Source: Oscillospiraceae bacterium (lineage in GTDB: Bacteria; Bacillota; Clostridia; Oscillospirales; Oscillospiraceae). From it: a DNA stretch of 64,000 nucleotides. The position numbers and the translations under genes are program-made. Below, piece by piece: positions 48,943 through 56,832 of the stretch. The stretch's first letter is position 1; each line of letters begins with the position of its first letter. The stretch lies in contig WQWC01000002.1 in NCBI GenBank assembly GCA_009785525.1, positions 60,814 through 124,813 on the forward strand, in the 5' to 3' direction. The notes beneath the pieces are model-generated. The model saw only the letters and a program-made list of their open reading frames with translations, had not been told where the DNA came from and ran no database searches.

Positions 48943-50331
48943 ATGCATTGTCTTATATCATTCAACGATTCGATAATCTGGGGAATCCCAATGCTCATAC
49001 TGCTGCTCGGAGCCGGGGTTTTCCTCAGCCTGCGCACTGGGTTTGTGCAGATTTTTGAGTTCAGGTACGCCATGCGGCACACACTCGGCAAAATTTTCAA
49101 AAGGCAGACGGCGGAGCCCGGTGCAATCACTCCGATTCAGGCGATGACGACGGCGTTGGCGGCCACCGCGGGTACCGGGAACATCGCCGGGATCACTTAT
49201 GCCGTCACACTGGGCGGGCCGGGCGCGGTGTTCTGGCTGTGGATTTCAGCGTTAATCGGCATGTGTACAAAATACGCTGAGACGGTGCTGTCCGTTAAAT
49301 TCCGCACCCGGAACGAAAACGGCGAATTTGCCGGCGGGCCGATGTATTACATCAGGTGTGGGCTGTCAAAGCGCTGGCATTGGCTCTCGGTGCTGTTCTG
49401 CGTATTCGGCGCGGCGGCGGCGTTTGGAATCGGCAACGCCGTGCAGGTCGGAAACATGACAAGCTCTGTCAACCATGCGATTTCGGCGTTTACCCCGGCC
49501 TTTGCAGGTCATCGCGGGGCGGTGAATCTTATCATCGGAATCTGCGTCGCTATTTTTACCGGGATGACACTGCTGCGCGGAATCAAAACCCTTGGCCGGG
49601 TGACGGAGATGATTGTGCCGCTTATGTCGGTCGTCTACTTAGGCGGCGCACTGATTGTGATTTTCGCAAATATCGGCGGGATTTTCCCCGTTTTCACCGA
49701 CATATTTACTGCCGCGTTGACTCCTAGGGCAGTAATCGGTGGAGCTGCCGGAATATCAATGAGACAAGCGGTTAGCGTGGGCCTTAAACGCGGTGTGTTT
49801 TCAAACGAGGCGGGACTTGGCTCCGCGCCGATTGCACACGCGGCATCAAGTGAAAAAGACCCTGTCAAACAGGGTCTTTACGGGATTTTTGAAGTTTTTA
49901 TCGACACAATCGTCATGGGCACGATAACCGCGCTGACGCTGCTTTTGTCGGGATTCCCGATACAATATGGTACCGAGGGCGGCGTGGAGCTTAATATTCT
50001 GGCATTCTCAACCGTGTTCGGTGAGCGTGCGGGGGCGGTGATTATCTCAGCGTGCATGGTGCTGTTCGCGCTGGCGACGGTGCTGGGGTGGTCGTTCTAC
50101 GGCGTGCGGTGCTGTGAATATCTATTCGGCCCCAGAAGCGTGAAGCCGTACCTGATGATATACGTGCTTGTAACAGTCCTCGGCGCGACTATGGATCTCT
50201 CACTCGCCTGGGAGATATCCGACACGCTGAACGGCCTGATGGCAGTGCCGAATTTGATAGCCCTGCTGGCGTTGTCCGGAGTTGTTGTTCAAGCAACGCG
50301 GGAGCATTTCGGGTTGCGGAGATTGTTGTAG
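48943..50331 (+). CDS. Alanine:cation symporter family protein (AGCS)
   Basis: A 462-residue transporter with about eleven membrane helices. Family signature ATAAGTGNIAGITYAVTLGG-like segment (AATAGTGNIAGITYAVTLGG), then CTKYAETVLSVKFR, GGPMYYI, and FSNEAGLGSAPIAHAA. Members import alanine or glycine with sodium. AGGAGG precedes the ATG. It fits with alanine dehydrogenase at 20972. Stop TAG is part of a GTAGGGGCGCGC repeat. Confidence 0.94.
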   Translation: MHCLISFNDSIIWGIPMLILLLGAGVFLSLRTGFVQIFEFRYAMRHTLGKIFKRQTAEPGAITPIQAMTTALAATAGTGNIAGITYAVTLGGPGAVFWLWISALIGMCTKYAETVLSVKFRTRNENGEFAGGPMYYIRCGLSKRWHWLSVLFCVFGAAAAFGIGNAVQVGNMTSSVNHAISAFTPAFAGHRGAVNLIIGICVAIFTGMTLLRGIKTLGRVTEMIVPLMSVVYLGGALIVIFANIGGIFPVFTDIFTAALTPRAVIGGAAGISMRQAVSVGLKRGVFSNEAGLGSAPIAHAASSEKDPVKQGLYGIFEVFIDTIVMGTITALTLLLSGFPIQYGTEGGVELNILAFSTVFGERAGAVIISACMVLFALATVLGWSFYGVRCCEYLFGPRSVKPYLMIYVLVTVLGATMDLSLAWEISDTLNGLMAVPNLIALLALSGVVVQATREHFGLRRLL

Positions 50332-50456
50332 GGGCGCGCATTGCGCGTCCATTGTCCCACGCTGTCGCCGTAATTCCGTCCCTCGTCCAAAGCCCCCTTC
50401 GCACACGAAGGGGGAAGGGGGATATCCCCCGCGGACGGCCAATGGCCGCCCCTACA
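50329..50456. repeat. Intergenic repeat patch
   Basis: GTAGGGGCGCGCATTGCGCG, CCCCCTTCGCACACGAAGGG with the GGGGGATATCC tail, and CGGCCAATGGCCGCCCCTAC. Confidence 0.75.
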
Positions 50457-50468
50457 TGCGGTTATTCA

Positions 50469-50699
50469 TTATCTCTGCCTTTTCCGTTCATACGGCGTTG
50501 GATTGTCGGTTAGTTCAAGTAAATAATCCGTGCTTGTTTTATGGAGTTTGGCAAGCGCGAGTAGAATTTGCGTTGGTATATCACGCTGTCCGAGTTCATA
50601 ATTAGAATAAACCTGTTGCGAACAGTGCAGATATTCCGCAACCTGCACTTGTGTCATATCATTGTCCTCGCGCAGCTCCCGTATGCGTCGGTACATCAA
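50469..50699 (-). CDS. XRE-family transcriptional regulator
   Basis: A 76-residue HTH_3 protein: RIRELREDNDMTQVQVAEYL, HCSQQVYSNYELGQRDIPTQ, then ILLALAKLHKTSTDYLLELT, like the SinR/ImmR branch. Divergent from the 77-residue gene at 50789; a palindrome lies between them. Compare the locus at 27193. Confidence 0.9.
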   Translation of the reverse strand: MMYRRIRELREDNDMTQVQVAEYLHCSQQVYSNYELGQRDIPTQILLALAKLHKTSTDYLLELTDNPTPYERKRQR

Positions 50700-50740
50700 A
50701 CCACCTCAACAAAAATATATACCTTACGGAATTTATATTC

Positions 50741-50769
50741 TTGACAAATACCGCAAATTGCAGTATTGC
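50741..50769 (+). promoter_or_regulatory. Promoter with palindromic operator between XRE and the 77-residue gene
   Basis: TTGACA, 17 bases, TATTGC. TACCGCAA-a-TTGCAGTA (50749-50765) is an inverted repeat (TACYGCAA) inside the spacer, a good site for XRE repression. Confidence 0.6.
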
Positions 50770-50788
50770 AAAAATGAGATGATAGCAT

Positions 50789-51022
50789 ATGTCGCTACAT
50801 AAAGAAATAATCAGCCGCGAAATAGGCAAAATGATGATTGATTTACTTGATAAGGGCGCGATAGATTATTCGCAGATTGTGGAGCAGGAATCTCTTGCGG
50901 TGCTGGAAAGAATCAAGGCCGTCATTGCGGATAGCAGCCTCAGCGATTTTGATTGCGTTGAGCAGATTGTCCGGGTGTTTGAGGAGATCGGCAGCAGTTG
51001 TGGGACGCGGCATGATTTTTAG
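50789..51022 (+). CDS. Small protein of unknown function (77 residues)
   Basis: Mostly helical and acidic: MSLHKEIISREIGKMMIDLL, IVEQESLAVLERIKAVI, DSSLSDFDCVEQIVRVFEE, ending GSSCGTRHDF. The C-terminal C-G-x-x-H-D-F ending looks like a small conserved Clostridia family, function unknown. Its weak GAG SD and palindromic promoter point to tight control by the divergent XRE protein. Confidence 0.7.
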   Translation: MSLHKEIISREIGKMMIDLLDKGAIDYSQIVEQESLAVLERIKAVIADSSLSDFDCVEQIVRVFEEIGSSCGTRHDF

Positions 51023-51053
51023 AAAAATTTACATATCATAACCGCATGACTTT

Positions 51054-51094
51054 AATCGTACAATAATTGTACAAGCACAGAAAATTGTACGATT
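51054..51094. promoter_or_regulatory. Inverted repeat downstream of the 77-residue gene
   Basis: AATCGTACAAT (51054-51064) and ATTGTACGATT (51084-51094), perfect 11-bp arms with a further GTAC palindrome inside. It precedes the small coupled genes and may be a terminator-like stem or operator. Confidence 0.45.
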
Positions 51095-51126
51095 GGGGGT
51101 GAATCTCGCTGCAAGACAGGAAAAAA

Positions 51127-51201
51127 ATGGTGTTTTCGCTGTTTGTGATATTTACCCTTAATATACTGATAATACTACTGGCAGCCAGAGGTATCATATG
51201 A
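51127..51201 (+). CDS. 24-residue single-membrane-helix peptide (candidate)
   Basis: ATG 51127 follows ACAGGAAAAAA. The peptide is one hydrophobic helix: MVFSLFVIFTLNIL, then IILLAARGII. Its stop overlaps the next ATG (ATGA), which suggests translational coupling. No family is recognised. Support comes from coupling, SD and hydrophobic pattern only. Confidence 0.45.
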   Translation: MVFSLFVIFTLNILIILLAARGII

Positions 51202-51344
51202 GCAAAGCAGGAATGAGACGCCCAAGTCCAAAAGAGCCGCATGGCACTGAATCAAATCGTAAAACGCGTGTTCCAAAAAATCAGGCAAAACCGGTGCCGG
51301 AACTCTCCGACAGGCAACGGCACAGCAAAGGCCCGGTAACGTAA
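51198..51344 (+). CDS. 48-residue basic, proline-rich small protein
   Basis: Starts in the stop of the membrane peptide, with AGAGG six bases before it. Sequence features: MSKAGMRRPSPKEPHGTESN, a basic middle (RKTRVPKNQAKP), then VPELSDRQRHSKGPVT. No hydrophobic segment. The opening resembles a small conserved hypothetical family seen in Clostridia genomes (from memory, not searched). Function unknown. Confidence 0.6.
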   Translation: MSKAGMRRPSPKEPHGTESNRKTRVPKNQAKPVPELSDRQRHSKGPVT

Positions 51345-51438
51345 TACAGGATATGTTATTAAAGCGTAATATTAGCTGAATAGAGTCCGCCGGACGATAG
51401 ATACTAAAGAGGAAGTCTAAAATAACGGCGGAGTAATT

Positions 51439-51657
51439 ATGGTTTGGAATAACAGTGATTTTGACGTAAAACAGTATCACCCGAAAAAGCGGAACAGGGG
51501 TTATGAGAACTCCATGACATTTCCTTTTCCCAGAGGCGAGGACGCGGATCTGCAAAATTATATCCGCAGTGAGGGCATAGAAGACCGCGTTGGCGGAGGG
51601 GTTATGATGACAACCGCGGAAATTCTCGATTTTTCGGAAGGCTCAGATTCATATTAG
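51439..51657 (+). CDS. Small protein of unknown function (72 residues)
   Basis: Hydrophilic: MVWNNSDFDVKQYHPKKRNR, FPFPRGEDADLQNYIRSEG, then MMTTAEILDFSEGSDSY. GGCGGAG precedes the ATG and a good terminator follows, which supports expression. Same strand and 94 bases after the 48-residue gene; could be co-transcribed. No family recognised. Confidence 0.6.
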   Translation: MVWNNSDFDVKQYHPKKRNRGYENSMTFPFPRGEDADLQNYIRSEGIEDRVGGGVMMTTAEILDFSEGSDSY

Positions 51658-51681
51658 GGATGTAATATATATTTGAGACGC

Positions 51682-51713
51682 AAAAGGAGCCTGAATTTTT
51701 CAGGCCCCTTTTT
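51682..51713 (+). terminator. Terminator after the 72-residue gene
   Basis: AAAAGG-a-GCCTGAA pairs with TTCAGGC-c-CCTTTTT. Confidence 0.75.
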
Positions 51714-51719
51714 GTGATG

Positions 51720-51930
51720 AGACAGCCCCCTTCCTCCTTCGTACGCGAAGGGGGCTTGAGACGTGGGATCAGATCGCCGAGGATGCCGATCTTTGCAGAA
51801 AGGGGAACCCCGCCGTCCACAGACGGCGGGGTGGTTTCTTACGTCCAAACCCACGTTATCCCGCAGGTCGGCGGAAAATCCGACAGCGGGACGCGGAGGA
51901 CCGCGTCCCCTACAGAGGCTGATCGGTTCA
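51720..51930. repeat. Intergenic repeat patch
   Basis: Modules CCCCCTTCCTCCTTCGTACG/CGAAGGGGG, ACCCCGCCGTC...GACGGCGGGGTGG, and CGGGACGCGGAGGACCGCGT ending CCCCTACAG. Stretch 51658-52034 has no gene; the promoter of the next gene is at 51960. Confidence 0.7.
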
Positions 51931-51959
51931 TTCCACGCCCCGCGCCACACAGAAACCAC

Positions 51960-51988
51960 TTGCACAACTGGTTAAGATGGCCTATAAT
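51960..51988 (+). promoter_or_regulatory. Promoter of the F420-ligase-like gene
   Basis: TTGCAC, 17 bases, TATAAT, about 46 bases before the ATG. Confidence 0.65.
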
Positions 51989-52034
51989 TAGCTATAATAT
52001 TCAAAAAAAGAGCTATTTCGGAGGGCTATTGCAT

Positions 52035-52790
52035 ATGGCAGAGGGTGGAAACAGAAACAAAGAGGCTGACAGACGGGAATCGGGCGGCGTTACGTATTTC
52101 GACAGGGGAGACAAAGAACTGGATGGTACACTTTACAAAAGACTCGCCATCCAGACCCATTTTATAGGCCGCGGCGAGGATTATATCGCCGTGATAAAAC
52201 AGTATATCCTGCCTGTTCACGAGACGGGGGATATAGTCATGTTGGGCGAAAAGGCAATCGCAATGTGCCAGGACAACACCGTGGAAAAAAAAGACGTCAA
52301 GATCGGGTTTTGGGCCAAATTTCTATCCCGCTTCGCTTCCAGAAGCAAGCATGGCGTTGCAATGGATGAGCCGTATAAGCTTCAGCTGGCGATAGACTTA
52401 AAAGGATTGCCGCGCATATTGCTGGCAAGCGTGCTGGGCGGAATCTGCCGCATATTTGGAAAACGGGGTGTTTTTTACGACATCGCCGGAAAGGATATCG
52501 CCGGAATAGACGGATTTTACGCGGCCTCGTCTTTTGAGGTATATCACGATCTTGCAGTACTCGTTCCCAACGACCCCGACGGCGTGTGCGCCGAAATAGA
52601 GCAGGAGCTCGGTGTGTTAAGCGCTTTAGTAGACGCGAATGATCTCAATGTCGAAATACTGGGGAAATCCCCGTCATTGTCGGACAAGCCGGAGGAATTT
52701 TTTGCGGAATTGATCCGCGACAATCCCGCCGGACAGTCTGACGAACTGACGCCGTTTGTCATTGTGCGGGAAATCAGAGAAGCGATATGA
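52035..52790 (+). CDS. F420-0:gamma-glutamyl ligase-like (CofE-like) protein
   Basis: A 251-residue protein resembling CofE-type domains: IQTHFIGRGEDYIAVIKQYI, then HETGDIVMLGEKAIAMCQD, AIDLKGLPRILLASVLGGIC, and DIAGIDGFYAASSFEVYHDL. In methanogens and actinobacteria CofE adds glutamate to F420; here no other F420 gene is seen, and Clostridia commonly carry this stand-alone form of unknown substrate. ATG 52035 follows GGAGGG. Coupled to the acetyltransferase by ATGA. Confidence 0.75.
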   Translation: MAEGGNRNKEADRRESGGVTYFDRGDKELDGTLYKRLAIQTHFIGRGEDYIAVIKQYILPVHETGDIVMLGEKAIAMCQDNTVEKKDVKIGFWAKFLSRFASRSKHGVAMDEPYKLQLAIDLKGLPRILLASVLGGICRIFGKRGVFYDIAGKDIAGIDGFYAASSFEVYHDLAVLVPNDPDGVCAEIEQELGVLSALVDANDLNVEILGKSPSLSDKPEEFFAELIRDNPAGQSDELTPFVIVREIREAI

Positions 52791-53377
52791 CACAGGGTAA
52801 ATACGTGACACTCAGAATGGCGAGGGCGGATGAAATAAAACTCGCATATGAAATGGGGCTAAGTACGCCATACATGAAACAAGCCTTTGAAGATGAATAT
52901 ACTAACGGGCTTGAAGATTTTGAAAATGAATATGAACGGTATTTTGATAGCAGCGAGTCTTCCCTATGCGGCGGAATGATGATTTGCTTGGGTAATCATC
53001 CTATTGGTTTTACCACTTATGCTCGAATCAGCTATGAGGATGACTGGATACAGCCCGGCGTTATGGAAATTGATATATGGATGAACGGAGAGGAGAACTG
53101 CGGCAAAGGATTTGGTAGCGACGCCATTGTGACTTTAATGAAATATCTACATAATAAGTATGATATTCATACATTCTTCGGCTTCCCTGATAAAGTCAAT
53201 TCACGCTCGATTAAAGCGTGTGAAAAAGCAGGTTTTATTCAGGTTAATACCCACGAAAAACAAAGCGCTCTTGAAAAAATATTTACACCAAAATGTCTGG
53301 CTTCATTAAAACCCGATGACCAGTATATATCAGAAGAAGGTGTTTTAATGTTAAATGAATACAGCCGTACAAAATAA
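52787..53377 (+). CDS. GNAT-family N-acetyltransferase
   Basis: A 196-residue RimJ/AacA-like acetyltransferase: YVTLRMARADEIKLAYEMGL, IGFTTYARISYED, EIDIWMNGEENCGKGFGSDA (acetyl-CoA loop), then NSRSIKACEKAGFI. The family acts on N-termini, aminoglycosides or other amines; substrate unknown. Starts in the stop of the CofE-like gene. Confidence 0.85.
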   Translation: MTQGKYVTLRMARADEIKLAYEMGLSTPYMKQAFEDEYTNGLEDFENEYERYFDSSESSLCGGMMICLGNHPIGFTTYARISYEDDWIQPGVMEIDIWMNGEENCGKGFGSDAIVTLMKYLHNKYDIHTFFGFPDKVNSRSIKACEKAGFIQVNTHEKQSALEKIFTPKCLASLKPDDQYISEEGVLMLNEYSRTK

Positions 53378-53405
53378 GCAATATCAATAGAAATGGAGGA
53401 TTGAC

Positions 53406-55361
53406 ATGGTAAACGCATACGAAACATTCCCGAACCTGCTGTCCCCGATAAGAATCGGCGGCGTGATGTTCCGCAACAGGATGTTTGCGGCACCGCTGAC
53501 CTCCGCAGAAATTATTTACGACGGCCAGCCAAGCCTGGACACGGTCATGTATCTGGAGAGAAAAGCCATCGGCGGCGCGGCGGCTGTCACGTTCGGCGAA
53601 TCCGAGTGCGATCCCCTGTATCACAAGGAAGGGCGGCTGCCGTATGAAGTCACACGAATGGGCAACTACAATTTCGCCCGCGCCGCAAGTGATATCACGC
53701 GTCATGGGGCTGTCGCCGTGTTAGAGCTTGCGTTTGCCGGTATTAATTCCCACGGCAGTGATCCGCTGTGGGGGCCTGTGGAGATGGAAATGCCGTTCGG
53801 CAGAAAAGTCACCGCGCTGACGGATGAGCGCATACATCAGATCATCGGAGGATTCGCGAATGCCGCTTTAGCCGCCAAAAACGCCGGATTCGGCATGGTG
53901 ATGCTGCACGGTGCGCATGGATTCGGTCTCCAGCAATTCATGTCGCCGACTTTGAACACCAGAACAGACCAATGGGGCGGGTCCCCGGAGAACCGATGCC
54001 GCTTCCCGGTCATGGCCATGCAAGAGATACGCAGACTTTGCGGCCCGGACTTCCCGATTGAAATACGCATCAGCTCCACAGAAGTAGTTGATGGCGGATA
54101 TGGCATTGATGAGGGAATCCGGATAGCGGAACAGCTTGACGGTCACGCCGATATTATAAACGTCTCCGTCGGCGCGATATCGCGTTACGGGGCGGAGACT
54201 TTTGCGCGCACCCATGTGAGTATGTTCCACCCCGAGGGCGTGAACGTCGAATACGCGGCGGAGATAAAGAAGCATGTGAAAAAATCCCTGATTGCAGCCG
54301 GCGGCGGGTTGACCGATCCGTATTTGATGGAGGAAACTCTCGCCCTAGGCAAGGCCGACATTGTCTACATAGCGCGCGGCCTTGTCTGCGACCCCGATCT
54401 ACCAAATAAGGTCAGGCGCGGCCGCGTTGAAGAAATACGCAAATGTATGCGCTGTCTCAACTGCTTTGCGGAAGGTGTGTCGCACGGCGACCTTGTCTGC
54501 GCCATAAACCCGGAAATCAGCCGTGAGCGAGAGGTTTACAGGGCCTTGCCGTCACCGGCAAAGCAGCGCGTCCTTGTCATAGGCGGTGGAATAGCCGGTA
54601 TGCAGGCGGCGCTGACGGCGAGTCAATATGGGCATGACGTCATCTTGTGCGAAAAGAACGGAGAACTCGGCGGAACAATCCTCTGCGAAGCCGAAGTGCC
54701 GTTCAAGCGTCAGCTGCATGAATATATTCTGCGGCAAAGGGCGAACATTGCAGAATCAAACATAGACCTGCGACTCAACACCGAGGTAACTCCCGACTAT
54801 GCACGGGCAGAATGTCCGGACGTAATCATCGCCGCCATAGGGTCAGCGCCGATAACGCCGGACATCACGGGAATAAACGGCGTGAACGTCCATCAGGCAA
54901 TCGAGGTATTCAAAAATCCGACGCTGGCAAAGGGCAAAACCGTGATTATCGGCGCGGGATTCGCCGGAACTGAGTTGGCTGTATATCTCAAAGAAGAATT
55001 CGGCATTGACTCCGAGATAGTGGAGACGCTTGGAATGATCAGCTCCGGCGGAAATCACACCCACATGAATGCAGTTACCGACATAACCACGCGGCTCGGT
55101 ATCCCCATCCGATTCAATATGAAAGCACTGGAAATAACGGCAGACGGCGTCCGGTGCCAAGGCCCGGAGGGCGAGGTATTCTATAACGCCGACACCGTGA
55201 TCCACGCCGCCGGAATGAATCCGCTGCAGGAAGAGGCAATGAAGTTCAATCAATGCGCAGCGGCGTTCCATATGGTCGGTGAGTGCCGCAAAGCCGCAAA
55301 CATTTTGTTCGCCACAAGCTCCGCTTACGCGGCGGCAAAATACATTGGGCGGTTTCTGTAA
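53406..55361 (+). CDS. Old yellow enzyme/2,4-dienoyl-CoA reductase-type flavoprotein
   Basis: A 651-residue multi-cofactor oxidoreductase. Residues 1-335 are an FMN TIM barrel (LSPIRIGGVMFRNRMFAAP, HGAHGFGLQQFMSPTLNTRT, GGSPENRCRFP). A 4Fe-4S cluster site CMRCLNCFAEG...C follows (about residues 350-368). The C-terminus is an FAD/NAD domain (VLVIGGGIAGMQAALTASQY, VIIGAGFAGTELA). The family reduces enoyl-CoA, trimethylamine or bile-acid-like substrates; the substrate here cannot be told. GGAGG precedes the ATG. Confidence 0.92.
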   Translation: MVNAYETFPNLLSPIRIGGVMFRNRMFAAPLTSAEIIYDGQPSLDTVMYLERKAIGGAAAVTFGESECDPLYHKEGRLPYEVTRMGNYNFARAASDITRHGAVAVLELAFAGINSHGSDPLWGPVEMEMPFGRKVTALTDERIHQIIGGFANAALAAKNAGFGMVMLHGAHGFGLQQFMSPTLNTRTDQWGGSPENRCRFPVMAMQEIRRLCGPDFPIEIRISSTEVVDGGYGIDEGIRIAEQLDGHADIINVSVGAISRYGAETFARTHVSMFHPEGVNVEYAAEIKKHVKKSLIAAGGGLTDPYLMEETLALGKADIVYIARGLVCDPDLPNKVRRGRVEEIRKCMRCLNCFAEGVSHGDLVCAINPEISREREVYRALPSPAKQRVLVIGGGIAGMQAALTASQYGHDVILCEKNGELGGTILCEAEVPFKRQLHEYILRQRANIAESNIDLRLNTEVTPDYARAECPDVIIAAIGSAPITPDITGINGVNVHQAIEVFKNPTLAKGKTVIIGAGFAGTELAVYLKEEFGIDSEIVETLGMISSGGNHTHMNAVTDITTRLGIPIRFNMKALEITADGVRCQGPEGEVFYNADTVIHAAGMNPLQEEAMKFNQCAAAFHMVGECRKAANILFATSSAYAAAKYIGRFL

Positions 55362-55413
55362 GCACGGGTGTCGGCGGCAATTTGTCAATATCGTTTGAGT
55401 TTTATTGTGTTAC

Positions 55414-55471
55414 ACAAGGGCGTTTCTTCAACCCGTCCGGGGATTCCGGCTGTTTGAAGAAACGCCCTTGT
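55414..55471. terminator. Long hairpin between convergent genes
   Basis: 18-bp stem ACAAGGGCGTTTCTTCAA with its complement (55454-55471), 22-base loop containing a CCGG/CCGG stem. No T-run. Confidence 0.6.
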
Positions 55472-55474
55472 AAC

Positions 55475-55555
55475 CTTTATAGGGGACGATGGTAATCCGC
55501 CCGCTGACAATCTGTTTTTGGGACGATTTCCATCGTCCCCTACAATAATCCGCGT
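55475..55555. repeat. Intergenic repeat module
   Basis: AGGGGACGATGGTAATCCGC and the inverted GGGACGATTTCCATCGTCCC ending CTACA. Confidence 0.65.
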
Positions 55556-55593
55556 GCGGGGGAAACCTCCGCACTATTCAGGGATCATCTCCC

Positions 55594-56772
55594 TCAAATC
55601 CGCAGCAAACACCCCTCCGCTTCATACAAACGCACAATCTTCTCCTCTACGCCGGATTGGGCGTTTATATACACGAAGAATGTCTCTCCGGATTCTTCTG
55701 CCGCGCATTTGAATTCATGGCAGTAGACCTCTTCCAAATCCACGAATATCACCGCCATTTTGTGCGCCTCCACCGTCAGCAGTGTTGAGAGCGATTTTTC
55801 AGCCTTAGTCTGGTTGACAGCGGCTTCCGGAAAATCCCGATTACGGCGGTTTATGATGTATTCCCGTGCGGAGAACGCCGTCATGCCGCCGCCACGGGTC
55901 AACTCAACACAGATTTCGTCCGGATAATACACCACGCCGCCGTCTGAGTACGCAAAAGTGACGGCAACCGTACCTCCGTGCGTTTGATACTGCGTCATGG
56001 TCATGTTGGTGAATCCGTTCGACCGTAGCAGCGATACGGCGCGATTCACAACCTGCTCCGGCGGCAAATCGGATGATGACGAAGCCTGCGCGGACGCCAT
56101 GCCTGTAACAAATCCGCCCTGCTTTGTTACCTCAACTGTGACACGCCCATTATTGCCGCTGAACACATAGACAGGCATTGCGCCGTGGATTTCACGCTCT
56201 AGACGCATCGAATTGCGGTGCAATCCGACAAATGCGGCGGCTCCGGCGGCGGCTTCGCCGGGCGGAACCTCGCGCTTGCCGCGCAGCATATGAGGTTCCG
56301 GCAGATTTTTATTCTGTTGTGCAATCGGCATGTACGGCAGCTCACCGCCAGAGACTATTGCCGCACGGATTCGAGATAGAGAATCCGCGTATTTACCGAG
56401 CCGGGCGGCGGATTCAGACGTAATCTCCTCACCGGAAGCCAGCGACTTTGTCAGCCGTTGAGTGAACGCAAATCCGGATTTCAACAGGCTATCCAGATGT
56501 TCGGCACCCTCAACCCGGGCGAGCATTATCCGCGCCTCGGCAGACTTTACACAGGCCGACGCACACTCAAACGCTGCTGACGGCAACGTGCCTGCGTGCA
56601 AGCAGGCTCGCGCCGCGGACTCCGCTTGTAGCAACACGGCCGCGAGTTCGGAATGATCCGCGGGTTCCGTGTCGGCGGATCGATGTGCGAGTTCGCTGGA
56701 AAACAATCCGCCCACAACAGCAAGGCAGACGACACAGATAACACTGTAAACAATCATGGCTCGTTTTGACAT
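55594..56772 (-). CDS. ypeB: Germination protein YpeB-like
   Basis: A 392-residue protein with one N-terminal membrane helix (about 5-24), a long helical region (about 40-170), and PepSY/YPEB-like repeats in the C-terminal half (GMTAFSAREYIINRRNRDFP, GVVYYPDEICVELT, VYCHEFKCAAEESGETFFVY). YpeB holds the spore-cortex lytic enzyme SleB in place; sleB normally lies just upstream but is not present here. SD AGGGGG lies in the 3' arm of the hairpin at 56783. Confidence 0.82.
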   Translation of the reverse strand: MSKRAMIVYSVICVVCLAVVGGLFSSELAHRSADTEPADHSELAAVLLQAESAARACLHAGTLPSAAFECASACVKSAEARIMLARVEGAEHLDSLLKSGFAFTQRLTKSLASGEEITSESAARLGKYADSLSRIRAAIVSGGELPYMPIAQQNKNLPEPHMLRGKREVPPGEAAAGAAAFVGLHRNSMRLEREIHGAMPVYVFSGNNGRVTVEVTKQGGFVTGMASAQASSSSDLPPEQVVNRAVSLLRSNGFTNMTMTQYQTHGGTVAVTFAYSDGGVVYYPDEICVELTRGGGMTAFSAREYIINRRNRDFPEAAVNQTKAEKSLSTLLTVEAHKMAVIFVDLEEVYCHEFKCAAEESGETFFVYINAQSGVEEKIVRLYEAEGCLLRI

Positions 56773-56782
56773 AGATACAAAT

Positions 56783-56817
56783 ACCCCCTGTAGAATTAGT
56801 GTCTCTACAGGGGGGGT
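56783..56817 (-). terminator. Terminator-like hairpin covering the ypeB SD site
   Basis: Read on the minus strand ACCCCCCTGTAGA pairs with TCTACAGGGGGT around GACACTAAT. The AGGGGG of the 3' arm is followed by 11 bases and the ATG. Confidence 0.6.
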
Positions 56818-56832
56818 AATATATGACAGGAA

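Noticed and set aside
51099-51161. Alternative 20-codon frame from GTG 51099
   Set aside because: It is shorter, not coupled to the following gene, and has no recognisable pattern compared with the frame at 51127.
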